From Pseudomonadota bacterium (lineage in GTDB: Bacteria; Myxococcota_A; Polyangia; Haliangiales; Haliangiaceae): 64,000 nucleotides of DNA. The notes beneath the pieces are model-generated. The model worked only from the letters and a program-made list of their open reading frames with translations, ran no database searches and was not told the DNA's origin. Position numbers and translations under genes: made by a program. The first letter of the stretch is position 1; every line of letters starts with the position of its first letter. The stretch covers positions 25,982 through 89,981 of the forward strand of contig JAKSDA010000061.1 in assembly GCA_022360315.1 (NCBI GenBank). Reading direction: 5' to 3'. This document shows, in pieces, positions 51,384 to 60,807 of this stretch.

Positions 51384-52592
51384 ATGGGCCGTGCTGCTTA
51401 TCTCATTGATGGTCTTCGTACTCCGTTCGGGCGACACGGTGGTGCGCTGGCAACCGTGCGGGCCGACGATCTGGTCGGCCACGTCATCGCCGAGCTGATC
51501 AAACGGACCGGCATTCCGGCTGAACAAGTCGACGATGTCATCTTCGGATGTGCCAATCAGGCTGGTGAGGACAATCGGAATGTGGCACGCATGGGTCTGC
51601 TCCTGGCTGGATTGCCAGTCAGCGTGCCCGGTGTGACTGTGAACCGGCTGTGCGGTTCTGGCATGCAGGCGTTTGCCGATGGTGCCAGGCAGATCCTGTT
51701 GGGTGAGGCCGATCTGGTGATCGCTGGGGGCGTCGAGCAGATGTCTCGCGCGCCCTTTGTGGTGCCCAAACACGGAAAGGCATTTCCGCGCGGTCACCAG
51801 ACAATGTACGACACCACCCTGGGCTGGCGGATGATCAACCGCAGGATGGCAGAGCAGTACGGCACACTGGCTATGGGGGAAACCGCCGAAAAAGTCGCCG
51901 AAAAGGAGAAGGTCAGTCGCGAGGAGCAAGACGACTTTGCCTACCAATCGCAGCAGCGTGCCCGGCGCGCAATGGAGTCGGGACGCTTCGAACTCGAGGT
52001 GGTTTCCACGCAGACCGGTGTCGACCGCAAGACAGGCGAGGCCATCGTGTGCAGTGTGGACGAACACCCGCGCCCCGAGGTCAGTCGCGATAAACTGGCC
52101 CGGCTGGGCACAGCTTTCGTCAAGAATGGAACTGTGACGGCCGGCAATGCCTCGGGTCTCAACGACGGCGCAGTCGCCATGCTACTGGCCAGCGAAAACG
52201 CTGTCCGCCATCTCAATCTGAAACCCAGGGCGCGTTACGTATCCTGGGGAGTGGCTGGCGTCGAGCCCAACTATATGGGTTTGGGTCCCATTCCCGCGGG
52301 GCAGAAGGCACTTAGCCGCGCTGGTCTATCTGCCGCGCAAATCGATGTATCCGAAATCAATGAGGCTTTTGCAGCGCAGGCAATTCCCTGTATCAAACAC
52401 CTCGAACTCGATCCAGCCACGGTCAACGTCAATGGCGGGGCTATCGCGCTCGGCCATCCACTCGGCGCATCCGGCGCCCGTCTGGTTGTCACCCTGATGC
52501 ACGAACTGACCGCGCGCGGCGCCCGGCATGGTTTGGCGGCCATGTGCATCGGGGTGGGGCAGGGGATTGCAACGGTGCTGGAGCGCGCGTGA
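51384..52592 (+). CDS. Acetyl-CoA acetyltransferase (thiolase)
   Basis: 402 aa from ATG 51384. Nucleophilic Cys in 'NRLCGSGMQAFADGAR', 'EQMSRAPFV', 'NEAFAAQA', His in 'NVNGGAIALGHPLGASGARL' and the second Cys in 'MCIGVGQGIATVLE'. Standard length for degradative or PHB-type thiolases; no beta-oxidation or phb genes adjacent, so its pathway is not fixed. Confidence 0.93.
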   Translation: MGRAAYLIDGLRTPFGRHGGALATVRADDLVGHVIAELIKRTGIPAEQVDDVIFGCANQAGEDNRNVARMGLLLAGLPVSVPGVTVNRLCGSGMQAFADGARQILLGEADLVIAGGVEQMSRAPFVVPKHGKAFPRGHQTMYDTTLGWRMINRRMAEQYGTLAMGETAEKVAEKEKVSREEQDDFAYQSQQRARRAMESGRFELEVVSTQTGVDRKTGEAIVCSVDEHPRPEVSRDKLARLGTAFVKNGTVTAGNASGLNDGAVAMLLASENAVRHLNLKPRARYVSWGVAGVEPNYMGLGPIPAGQKALSRAGLSAAQIDVSEINEAFAAQAIPCIKHLELDPATVNVNGGAIALGHPLGASGARLVVTLMHELTARGARHGLAAMCIGVGQGIATVLERA

Positions 52593-52637
52593 GAGATTAG
52601 GTATCATCAGCGACTTACAGCTCCGCTACGGACGTGT

Positions 52638-55600
52638 ATGGATGTACAGCTCGACAGTGAGAAGCTGATTGGCCGGGTCCTCGGTGGCAAATTCCGGTTG
52701 CGCAGCCGTATCGGTGCCGGAGCCTCCGGGACAGTATATCAGGCCGATCAAACGGCGCTCGGTCGCACCGTCGCGGTCAAAATCCTCAATCCCGATCTGG
52801 CCAAAGACGAGCATCTGGTCAAACGCTTTCACGACGAGGCAACCCTTGCATCGAGGCTCAATCATCCCAACACGGTTTCGGTCATCGACTACGGTCAGAC
52901 CGACGACGGCCTGCTCTATATCGTGATGGAATACTTGCGGGGTGGCATGACGCTCACTCAAGTCATCGTCCGCAAATCCCCGCTCGTCGATGAGCGCATC
53001 GTCGACCTCATCGGTCAGATTTTGTCGGGGTTGGAAGAGGCCCATCACGAGGGAGTTATTCACGCCGATCTCAAGTCCGATAACGTTGTCGTCGAGCATC
53101 GCCGCGGCGGCTGGGATCTGGTCAAAGTCGTCGACTTCGGCATCGCTCGCATGATCGGGACGCCGCAAAGCGAGGAGACTAAGGGCACGATCTGTGGAAC
53201 GCCCGAGTACATGGCTCCAGAGCTCATCGGCGGTGCAGATCCGTCGGTGGCGAGCGATCTGTATGCAGTGGGCATCGTGCTGTACGAGATCTTGGCCGGG
53301 GAAACTCCGTTCGCAGGCGGTTCAACGATGGATGTCCTGCGCCGGCAGCTGCGTCAAGAGCCCGTCTTGCCCAGCCTCAAGTGTCCGGATCGTGACATCA
53401 ACGAGGTACTGCAGGCCATTGCGTTACGCGCTTTGGCCAAAAATCCAGCTGATCGCTTTGCCTCTGCCATCGAGTTTCGAACTGCCCTGGAGCAGGCACT
53501 GGGGTTGAGCCGCCCGGACGACGAGGCCAAAATCCACTGCGATGGCTGCGGAGTGCCCAGTTTGGCGCGGTTCAAGTTCTGCCCCGAATGTGGCCACCCA
53601 CTGCCCACAGGTCAGGTAACCGCCACGCTCTCGGACGCCGGGACCGAGCCATACCGGATCAATCTGACCTTTGGACAGTTGCCCACGCTGCTCGACCAGC
53701 GAAGTTCCGACAAGCTGGACGAGGTCGACTCGAGCGTATCCTCGGGCATATTGCCGCTGCCACTGATCGGGCGCGCGCTCATCATCGACGAACTGGTACA
53801 GTTCGTGTCCAGAGATGGTAGCTCCGCTGTGCTCCAGCTGGCGGGCAAATCCGGAAGCGGCCGCTCGCGATTGCTCGAAGAGATCCGGCACCGGCTCGAA
53901 GCAATCCAGGGATTTGCCGTCTACAGCACTGCTGCTGACCCCACCGCCATGAAGACCCCTTACTATCCCATTCGTGCCCTGGTCGCGGCGGCGATGTCAC
54001 TGCCGCAGTCCTGCGCCTACGACAGCCTGAGCACTGCTCTCGATTCCATGGGGCTCAAACGGCGCGATCTGCCGGGTATCGCCGAGCTTTTTGGCCACCA
54101 CGGCGAGCTTTGGCAACTCGAGCCAGGCGTGAGAAGGCGCGAGCTCTTCGCCTCGACACTGCGCGTGCTCATGGCGGCCGCAAAACACAAATGCGTCGTA
54201 CTCTTGCTCGATGATGTGGAGCAATACGACGCGCCCAGCCGCGATCTGCTCATTCACCTGGCCGAGGTCAAGCCGGAGCGCCGGCTGCGGGTCATCGCCA
54301 CCAATCTGCCCCATTTCGCTGACCTGTGGCCCAGGGAAGTGGCTCGGATCAACGTCCCGACCTTCAGTACCGAGGAGCTGGGAGACATTGTCCAGCATTT
54401 GCACTCTGGTCGACAGGACGGCATGCCGGATGCCGAGGCATTGAACCAGCACACCGATCGCACCCCCTCTTATGCCGACCACCTGGTGCGCTTTATCGTC
54501 GAGGGTGGCACAATCGAACAGGCCCCGCCAGCCATTGCCGATCTCGTCGCCGAACGGATCAGGTTACTGCCCCATCAAGTGCTCATGGTCTGCCAGGCCG
54601 CTGCGGTATTCGGCCTCAGCGTGCCCCGAAACCTGCTGGAGGCGATCCTCGGCGATCGTATGGGCAATGACATACTCGGCGATGCGCTGACCATGCTCAA
54701 GGCACGCGGCCTTTTCTGCAACGACGAGGAAAAGGGCCGGGTCGGCTTCCGTCATCAGTTGGTCCGCGACGTCATCTACGACAGCACGCCGGCAAACGTA
54801 CGGCGTGAACTACACGCAGAGGCGATTCAGTGTTTGTCAACAACTGTAAATGATCCGCTGATATTGGGCCACCACCACGAAATGGCTGGGCATTTAGAAG
54901 ACGCCGCGTCCCTCTTGATGATCGCAGGCGACGATGCTGTGCATCAGCTCGATGACCGGGGCGCAATGGCTTTGTACCAGCGCGCACATGAGGCAGCCCG
55001 CAAGGTCATGCTGAAAAACGACGAAGTCGACCAGCGGGTTCTATTTGTGACTCTGGCAGTCAAATTGGCGGAAACACTGCGTAAGGACGCACAACTCAAA
55101 CTCGCTCATGGCGTGGTCGAAGAGGCCAAAGGCTACTGCGACGGAGAGCCGAGTTTGAACGCACAGCTCTTGCGAGCCTCGGCTCATCTATGCATCGCAG
55201 AGGGCAGAATCGACCCGGCGACCGAGACCCTACGCCGCGCCATCGGCCTCTTGATACCGGTTGGCGAAATGGAATTACTGCCCGACTTTTATCTCGATCT
55301 GGCAGCTGTATACGAGCGCAAGGGCGATATCGACAAGGCTATTGCCGAACTCATCGAAGGTATAGATATCGTGACGTTGGGCGAGGGTGAGAACGCAACC
55401 GATGGGCCCATGGTTCTGTGGCGTCTACTGCTCAGACAGGCCCGTATGCAGGGGGCGAGCAACCAGAGCGAGCGGGCTCTCCAGCTCGCCGAGAGCGCAC
55501 TCATCCATGCGCGGCGCGTGCGTTCTCGTATCGGCTCAGCCAAGGTGCAAACTCTCCTAGCTTCACACTACGAAAAACTAGGAAACCTGAAATTAGCGGA

Positions 55601-55799
55601 ACAGTATCGAGAGGCAGCAGTCAACGAAATGCGCCGCTTGGGCGATCGTCGCGGTACTGCAGAGCTCTTGCTGTCAGGCATTACTCCGACGCGGACGTTT
55701 TGGCGTTTGAACCCCGCATATTTGCGCGAGGCGAGAGAGCTTGCTGACGAGGTTGGATGGTCGGAGGGAGTACAGCGGGCACAGGCAGAGTTGACCTGA
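52638..55799 (+). CDS. Ser/Thr protein kinase fused to zinc ribbon, AAA-type ATPase and TPR domain
   Basis: 1053 aa. Kinase (about 18-280): 'IGAGASGTVYQAD', Lys in 'TVAVKILNP', catalytic 'VIHADLKSDNVVV' (HAD instead of HRD), 'VVDFGIAR', 'GTPEYMAPE'. Zinc ribbon 'CDGCGVPSLARFKFCPECGH' near 300. Then a STAND/AAA-like ATPase with 'LAGKSGSGRSRLLEEI' (Walker A near 400) and 'VVLLLDDVEQYD' (Walker B). TPR-like helices fill the last 300 residues. This build is typical of myxobacterial signalling proteins that sense large ligands; partners are unknown. Confidence 0.9.
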   Translation: MDVQLDSEKLIGRVLGGKFRLRSRIGAGASGTVYQADQTALGRTVAVKILNPDLAKDEHLVKRFHDEATLASRLNHPNTVSVIDYGQTDDGLLYIVMEYLRGGMTLTQVIVRKSPLVDERIVDLIGQILSGLEEAHHEGVIHADLKSDNVVVEHRRGGWDLVKVVDFGIARMIGTPQSEETKGTICGTPEYMAPELIGGADPSVASDLYAVGIVLYEILAGETPFAGGSTMDVLRRQLRQEPVLPSLKCPDRDINEVLQAIALRALAKNPADRFASAIEFRTALEQALGLSRPDDEAKIHCDGCGVPSLARFKFCPECGHPLPTGQVTATLSDAGTEPYRINLTFGQLPTLLDQRSSDKLDEVDSSVSSGILPLPLIGRALIIDELVQFVSRDGSSAVLQLAGKSGSGRSRLLEEIRHRLEAIQGFAVYSTAADPTAMKTPYYPIRALVAAAMSLPQSCAYDSLSTALDSMGLKRRDLPGIAELFGHHGELWQLEPGVRRRELFASTLRVLMAAAKHKCVVLLLDDVEQYDAPSRDLLIHLAEVKPERRLRVIATNLPHFADLWPREVARINVPTFSTEELGDIVQHLHSGRQDGMPDAEALNQHTDRTPSYADHLVRFIVEGGTIEQAPPAIADLVAERIRLLPHQVLMVCQAAAVFGLSVPRNLLEAILGDRMGNDILGDALTMLKARGLFCNDEEKGRVGFRHQLVRDVIYDSTPANVRRELHAEAIQCLSTTVNDPLILGHHHEMAGHLEDAASLLMIAGDDAVHQLDDRGAMALYQRAHEAARKVMLKNDEVDQRVLFVTLAVKLAETLRKDAQLKLAHGVVEEAKGYCDGEPSLNAQLLRASAHLCIAEGRIDPATETLRRAIGLLIPVGEMELLPDFYLDLAAVYERKGDIDKAIAELIEGIDIVTLGEGENATDGPMVLWRLLLRQARMQGASNQSERALQLAESALIHARRVRSRIGSAKVQTLLASHYEKLGNLKLAEQYREAAVNEMRRLGDRRGTAELLLSGITPTRTFWRLNPAYLREARELADEVGWSEGVQRAQAELT

Positions 55800-55865
55800 A
55801 AAGGCAATGAAATGCTCGCATATGGGTCTTCCATTGCTCAAAGCTCACTGCTATTGTAGCTCATT

Positions 55866-56231
55866 GTGAGCACCGTGCTGGTCGTTCAGGGAGACCTGAA
55901 GCTATGCGAAGAATGGTGCGTGGCGATCGAAACTTCGGGGCATGCCGTGATTTGCGCTTATGCTATCGAAGATGGGATTCGCCGCGTGCGAGAAGGCGGT
56001 ATTGACGTAATTTTAGTAGATCGAAACGACAGTGACGGTGGCCTTACGGAATTTGTAACCGAAATCGATCGACTGCCCGATCCACCGCCGTTTGTCCTCA
56101 TCTCGGAATCACCGCTAGCGCCCGAGATATCCGCACACCTGGGGGCTGCTGCGTTTTTGCCCAAGCCCTGTCCGCCGGAAGAAATCGTCGGTATTATCGA
56201 TCGATTTGGCGCGATCCGGTACGTAGGGTGA
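55866..56231 (+). CDS. Stand-alone receiver-like protein, partly degenerate
   Basis: 121 aa from GTG 55866. The fold of a response-regulator receiver: 'TVLVVQGDLKLCEEWCVAIE', 'GIDVILVDRNDSDGGL' with the phospho-Asp position, and 'AAFLPKPCPPEEIVGI' with the Lys. The acidic pair of the pocket is reduced to Gly-Asp ('QGD'), so phosphorylation is uncertain. It follows the large kinase by 66 bp in the same direction and may work with it. Confidence 0.75.
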   Translation: MSTVLVVQGDLKLCEEWCVAIETSGHAVICAYAIEDGIRRVREGGIDVILVDRNDSDGGLTEFVTEIDRLPDPPPFVLISESPLAPEISAHLGAAAFLPKPCPPEEIVGIIDRFGAIRYVG

Positions 56232-56355
56232 TCGACGACGAACCGACCGAGCCGCGCGGCGGCGAGCCGGTCGTTCCATCGATGGGCAGTTAAGGTGTCG
56301 TCGAGGTATCGTCCTACTGGATTGGCGGCAAAACCGGTGTAATACTATCGCCTCG

Positions 56356-56625
56356 ATGAGGCGAGTCATTATGGGCGGTTTTATCGCGTTATTCGCTATT
56401 ACGGCGTGTCCTGCTTCGCAGAGCTCACGTTGTAAGAAATTGTGCCAGCGGCAAATCGAGTGCATCGAATCACTTGCCCGCGACTATGTGCGTATCGACA
56501 AACACGAATGTACCTCGGCGTGCACTGTGCTCGAGCGCGATAGCGAAGGCAAAAAGCGTGTCGACGAGTTTGCTGCCTGCGTGGATAATGCAGCGAATTG
56601 TGAGGCCCTACTGAACTGCCATTAA
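56356..56625 (+). CDS. Cys-rich small lipoprotein
   Basis: 89 aa. Signal 'GGFIALFAITACPAS' with lipobox, then a body with paired Cys ('CKKLCQRQIECIES', 'CTSACTV', 'CVDNAANCEALLNCH'), probably four disulfides in a small helical fold like those of many myxobacterial lipoproteins. No family named. Confidence 0.68.
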   Translation: MRRVIMGGFIALFAITACPASQSSRCKKLCQRQIECIESLARDYVRIDKHECTSACTVLERDSEGKKRVDEFAACVDNAANCEALLNCH

Positions 56626-56676
56626 ACAGGAAATGCATCCACGCCAGCAGGAATGGCAAAAAGCCATGAATAGACA

Positions 56677-58437
56677 TCACGGCTTGGTCGACGGAGGAAA
56701 TACGTCGTCGGAATCCCAGTTGGCGTCGTCCGGGCGGTCTTTTTGCCTAGTCTGACGAGCGTTGGCCTTTTTTTCGCGTTTTGAGCGCGCCCTATCGCTT
56801 TCCTTGCTGCTGCGCGATCGTCGCGCGTTGCGCCGCGACTTACTGCGCGATTTGCGGTCTCGCTTGCTCTTGGTAGCTGTGCGCTTCCGTTCGGGTTTGG
56901 CGAGTTCGCGCCCGGCGCGCCCAGTATTCGTTACCGGGCCGTCGGCTGCGGGCGGAGGCGTTGCGCTATCATCGGGCAACACCTCGGTGGGTGGGGCGGC
57001 TTGCTGTGCGATGTCGGAAGCATCCGGCAACCCGCTGTCTAGCGTCACAGTACTGACGAGTTCCTTGCGGTCCTTTGGCTCGGCGTCCGCGATCCCGCTT
57101 TTTGTGACGGGCTGCCGTAAAACTATGTGGGGATGGGGATGGGGACGTTGCTCCAAGGGCGAGTCAAAGTGACCGCTGAGCAACGCCACGATGGCTCCGA
57201 TGACGCCTGCAAGCATGACCGCGACCAACCCGATTACTCGCCGCTTTCGGGCTTGTCGCTGCAACGTCGCCACTCGCACGGTTTCCGACCGGGGCGTGGC
57301 AACATATGTGCGTTCCTGGCCCGATGAGTCAGCGGGCAGCCTCGGTACCGAACGATGCGTCGCCGAGTGTAGCATCGGCACACCCAGGCTGAGCCGGAGA
57401 TTGCCCTCGTCACTGCGTTCCCCGCTGACGGCTGCTTCGCCGTCCCTGGCATCTGCCTCGCCGTCATCGCTATTGCCTACTCTGCGCCATGGCTCTGGCC
57501 GATAACCGGTCAGTTGAGTGACATACCGTCCGAGTTCTGTGGGAGACAAACTGAGATTTTGTCGCTTGGCAAAACGCTCGATATCTTCCACCAGTTCGCC
57601 CGCATTCTGATAGCGGTGTGAGCGCTCCACACTGAGGGCGCGCATGACAATCTTTTCCAGCCGTGGAGGATACGGGTAGACGCGGCGCGAAGGCCGGGGA
57701 ATCTTGCCCTGCACGATGCGCCGCATGACTGTCAGCTTGTGCTCGCGCCCAATCGGGAACAGACGGGACATCGTCGTCAGCTCGTAGAGCACGATGCCCA
57801 GGGTAAATATATCTGTACGCCCGTCCAGCTCTTTGCCGCGGATCTGCTCGGGCGACATATAAGATATTTTGCCCTTGATGAGACCGGCATCGGTCTCGTA
57901 ATTGTGAGTCTGCGCCGTGGCGATCCCGAAATCGACCAGCTTCACTGCACCGTCGTACGTCACGATGATATTCGATGGCGCCACATCGCGGTGGACAATA
58001 TGAAGTGGCGCCCCGTCACTATCCACCTGGTCATGAGCGTACTGCAGCCCGGCGGCGACATTGGATACGATGTTCAGTACATGCTTGAGCGGGATACTCT
58101 TCTGCTTTTTGGAAGCACTCTTGAGCATGCTCTGCACATCCTGGCCGTGGAGATACTCCATGACCAGGTAGTAGGCGCCGTTTTGCTCACCGAAATCGTA
58201 AACCTGGCCGATGTTTCGATGGGTCAGTCGGGCAGCCAGGCGCGCCTCGTCGAGAAACATCGTCACAAAGTCATCGCTCTGCGCATGGTTGGGCAGAATA
58301 CGCTTGAGAACAACGTGTTTCTCGAACCCCTTGATCGCAGTGGATCGGGCGAGAAAAATCTCGGCCATCCCCCCAACCGCAAGACGCTTGAGAATCTGGT
58401 AATGACCCATCGAGCGCTCTATGGTGCGATGCGTCAT
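56677..58437 (-). CDS. Ser/Thr protein kinase with membrane anchor and basic tail
   Basis: 586 aa from ATG 58437 (GTG 58461 also possible). Kinase domain: 'LAVGGMAEIFLAR', Lys in 'HVVLKRILPNH', 'IVHRDVAPSNIIV' (HRD present), 'LVDFGIATAQ', 'GKISYMSPEQIRG'. A single membrane helix 'VIGLVAVMLAGVIGAIVALL' near residue 410 places the tail outside the cytoplasm. The tail is Thr/Pro/Asp-rich, then strongly basic ('KSKRDRKSRSKSRRNARRSR'). The ligand domain is unusual: no PASTA repeats, so it is not a PknB-type cell-wall sensor. Confidence 0.88.
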   Translation of the reverse strand: MTHRTIERSMGHYQILKRLAVGGMAEIFLARSTAIKGFEKHVVLKRILPNHAQSDDFVTMFLDEARLAARLTHRNIGQVYDFGEQNGAYYLVMEYLHGQDVQSMLKSASKKQKSIPLKHVLNIVSNVAAGLQYAHDQVDSDGAPLHIVHRDVAPSNIIVTYDGAVKLVDFGIATAQTHNYETDAGLIKGKISYMSPEQIRGKELDGRTDIFTLGIVLYELTTMSRLFPIGREHKLTVMRRIVQGKIPRPSRRVYPYPPRLEKIVMRALSVERSHRYQNAGELVEDIERFAKRQNLSLSPTELGRYVTQLTGYRPEPWRRVGNSDDGEADARDGEAAVSGERSDEGNLRLSLGVPMLHSATHRSVPRLPADSSGQERTYVATPRSETVRVATLQRQARKRRVIGLVAVMLAGVIGAIVALLSGHFDSPLEQRPHPHPHIVLRQPVTKSGIADAEPKDRKELVSTVTLDSGLPDASDIAQQAAPPTEVLPDDSATPPPAADGPVTNTGRAGRELAKPERKRTATKSKRDRKSRSKSRRNARRSRSSKESDRARSKREKKANARQTRQKDRPDDANWDSDDVFPPSTKP

Positions 58438-58603
58438 CTCTCGTACGGGAGAATCACCCACTACTTCAGTAGTATTTTCGGTTGAACGAGGTAGGTCAAG
58501 CTATGCTTTAGTGTACCATGGTAATGAAATGTATCCTCAATTAACCTCTCTGCAATCCAAGTGCTCTCCGACCTGGACGGATTCATCTATATAGCTAAAT
58601 TCA

Positions 58604-59374
58604 CTACTCTTCTTCACTGGTTTTTGTATCGTCGTCGATCTCGGCCGAGCTGCGTTGGCTCATTGGCTCAATCAATTGATTGTGTTCTGGATCATGCCTT
58701 TCTCCTGTGTGGTTTCGATCTCGTCGGTCGAGAAACCGGCGCAACCAGGTCCCACTTCGGCTCGATTTGTCACCGGCGCCTTCACTGCTGGCGTTCTCGG
58801 GTTGATTGTCGCCCTCATCGTCGTCGTCTTGGTCGTCGTCTTGGTCGTCGTCTTGGTCGTCGTCTTGGTCGTCGTCGCCACCTTCGACATTTTTTTTGCT
58901 ATCGGAGAAATCGTATACGATACCTAATTCGAGCAATATTGCTGTATTGATATCCGAGCGTACCTGATTTATATGTTGCACCAATCGATTGTAGGCAGTG
59001 CGGCCTTCCTTGAAATCTGGCCGTAGTGCTGTGGCGAGTATGGGCTGCAGGGAAATCAAGGCCTGATTGAGCCGCTTGCTGCGCAAAACCCCCGATACAA
59101 ACTCGGCATTCTCGGCATCTTTGGCTGTCCGGGCTTCGAACAATGCTTTGAGGGCGTATTTGAGCTCGGGGCCGAGCGATTCATCCAGCCGGATCTCGGG
59201 GCCTTTCAAGGCAAGGATCTTGGTCATCTCGTCGGTCACGGTGTAGAATTCGTTGATCTGCTCCGACTGCAGATGACCGAGCGGAGCATCGACCACGTTC
59301 TGCTCGTTGAGTTGTCGTAGATCGTCACCCTGCCTCGATCGGTCGACGAAATGGCGCTCTTCTTTTTCATCCAT
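58604..59374 (-). CDS. Acidic repeat protein of unknown function
   Basis: 256 aa. N-terminal 150 residues are helical ('VTDEMTKILALKGPEIRLDE', 'YNRLVQHINQVRSDINTAIL') with no family recognised; then a run of DDDQ units (58815-58880, 12-bp repeat on the DNA) followed by a disordered Ser/Glu/Asp tail. The Asp tract may bind Ca2+ or basic partners. Repeat number is likely variable. Confidence 0.6.
   Translation of the reverse strand: MDEKEERHFVDRSRQGDDLRQLNEQNVVDAPLGHLQSEQINEFYTVTDEMTKILALKGPEIRLDESLGPELKYALKALFEARTAKDAENAEFVSGVLRSKRLNQALISLQPILATALRPDFKEGRTAYNRLVQHINQVRSDINTAILLELGIVYDFSDSKKNVEGGDDDQDDDQDDDQDDDQDDDDEGDNQPENASSEGAGDKSSRSGTWLRRFLDRRDRNHTGERHDPEHNQLIEPMSQRSSAEIDDDTKTSEEE
58815..58880 (-). 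repeat. 12-bp in-frame tandem repeat (QDDD)
   Basis: About five units GTCGTCGTCTTG (plus strand) coding Gln-Asp-Asp-Asp in the acidic protein. In-frame copy-number change is likely. Confidence 0.85.
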
Positions 59375-59413
59375 GGCTCGGTCTATTGGCCGCTGACTCA
59401 GCGCATGACATGA

Positions 59414-59662
59414 TCAGTCTTCGTCCGGGATCTCTTCCCACCACTGACACCACCACGTAGCGCCGACCAATATGCGTAGTTTGGGATGCCAGCAGTACGA
59501 TAGCTTGTCGTCGTGGTCCAGGTAGTACAGACAGTTATCGCATTGCTCCTCGCCATATGGGACGCCCTTGAGCACGGCATCCTCGGCGAGGTGGCGCAAT
59601 TCGAGGGATTTCTTTTCATCGATTTCTTTTGGTTCTGGAATCGGGAGTGGATCATCAGCCAT
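59414..59662 (-). CDS. Small HiPIP-like cysteine protein
   Basis: 82 aa from ATG 59662 with GAGG at good spacing. 'EQCDNCLYYLDHDDKLSYCW' then 'HPKLRILVGATWWCQWW' gives CX2CX12CX13C, close to the four-Cys pattern of high-potential iron-sulfur proteins, including the aromatic residue before and after the last Cys. Unlike classical HiPIPs it has no Tat or Sec signal, so it would be cytosolic. May instead bind zinc. Confidence 0.62.
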   Translation of the reverse strand: MADDPLPIPEPKEIDEKKSLELRHLAEDAVLKGVPYGEEQCDNCLYYLDHDDKLSYCWHPKLRILVGATWWCQWWEEIPDED

Positions 59663-59764
59663 CAGCTCATTACCTCTTGGTTGCTGAGTTGTTCAGTATA
59701 TTACTGGAAAGACTACCCCAGGAGATTTCTCCTGCCAGGGGGCAGATCATGCATTATGGCAGCG

Positions 59765-60805
59765 TCATCCGGTCGTCAACCGATCGGTTCGAGCGGCAAA
59801 CCATTGCACCGTTTGCACCAGACCAGTGGCTATATCGTGAGTGTGTTCATAGCCCAGTTTGCTGCGAATTTTATCGATATTGGCCTGTGAATGGGCAACA
59901 TCGCCCGGGCGCGGATCAGCGTAGACGGGTTTTTGATTTTTCAGGTCTGGCCGAATTTCAGCCAGGCCATCGCGGATATATTCGAACAGCTCGTTCAGTG
60001 TTGTCCGGCCACCACAGCCCACGTTGTAGACCTGGTTGGTCACACTGGCATCGCCTTGGGTCGCGGCCAGGAGATTGGCCTGCACGACATTATCGATGTA
60101 GCAGAAGTCTCGACTGTTGGAGCCATCGCCGTAAATCTGGCAGTTTTGACCGGCCAATAGCAGACCGATCCAGCGCGGTATGACAGCAGCATAAGCGCCG
60201 TTGGGATCTTGACGGCGGCCAAATACATTGAAGTAGCGCATGCCGATGGAGTCCAGGCCGTAGCAATCCTGGACAACTCCAGCGTATAACTCGTCGACCC
60301 GCTTGGTGACCGCGTAGGGTGACAGCTGTCGGCCGATGCGGTCCTCGACCTTGGGCAGACCCGGGTGGTCGCCGTATACCGAACTCGAGCTGGCATAGAC
60401 GACGCGCTTGACCCCGGCATCGCGAGCGGACAAGAGCACCCGCAAGAAGCCGTCCACATTGGCGAGATGGGAGTTCATCGGAGCGTCAATCGAACGCGGC
60501 ACAGAGCCCAGGGCAGCCTGATGAAGGACGTAATCGGCGCCTGCGGTTGCTTTGGCACAGCTCGCCGGGTCACCGATGTCGCCCTCGACGAACGTAAAGC
60601 GGTCCTTGTTGCTGGGGTTTTGCGCCAGGACATCGTCGATGTTGTGCCGGTGGCCGGTCACGAAGTTATCGAGACCGACCACGGTCTGGTCCAGTTTGAG
60701 TAGCTCCTCGCACAATGCGGAGCCGATAAAACCGGCTGCGCCGGTAACCAACCAGCGCCGGGGGTGTTCGCGCAGTTCTGCGCGCAGATTCGCATAGCGG
60801 GTCAC
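59765..60805 (-). CDS. UDP-N-acetylhexosamine 4-epimerase (WbpP/TviC-like)
   Basis: 346 aa from GTG 60805 (GGAG 8 bp upstream; an earlier TTG at 60820 is less likely). NAD motif 'WLVTGAAGFIGSALCEELL', 'VVGLDNFVTGHRHN', and the catalytic Tyr-Lys in 'LSPYAVTKRVDELYA'. The N-terminal 'MTRYANLRAELREHPRRWLV' is typical of WbpP/TviC. Starts 2 bp after the dehydrogenase stop; together they make UDP-GalNAcA-type uronic acids for surface polysaccharide. Confidence 0.88.
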   Translation of the reverse strand: MTRYANLRAELREHPRRWLVTGAAGFIGSALCEELLKLDQTVVGLDNFVTGHRHNIDDVLAQNPSNKDRFTFVEGDIGDPASCAKATAGADYVLHQAALGSVPRSIDAPMNSHLANVDGFLRVLLSARDAGVKRVVYASSSSVYGDHPGLPKVEDRIGRQLSPYAVTKRVDELYAGVVQDCYGLDSIGMRYFNVFGRRQDPNGAYAAVIPRWIGLLLAGQNCQIYGDGSNSRDFCYIDNVVQANLLAATQGDASVTNQVYNVGCGGRTTLNELFEYIRDGLAEIRPDLKNQKPVYADPRPGDVAHSQANIDKIRSKLGYEHTHDIATGLVQTVQWFAARTDRLTTG

Positions 60806-60807
60806 GG

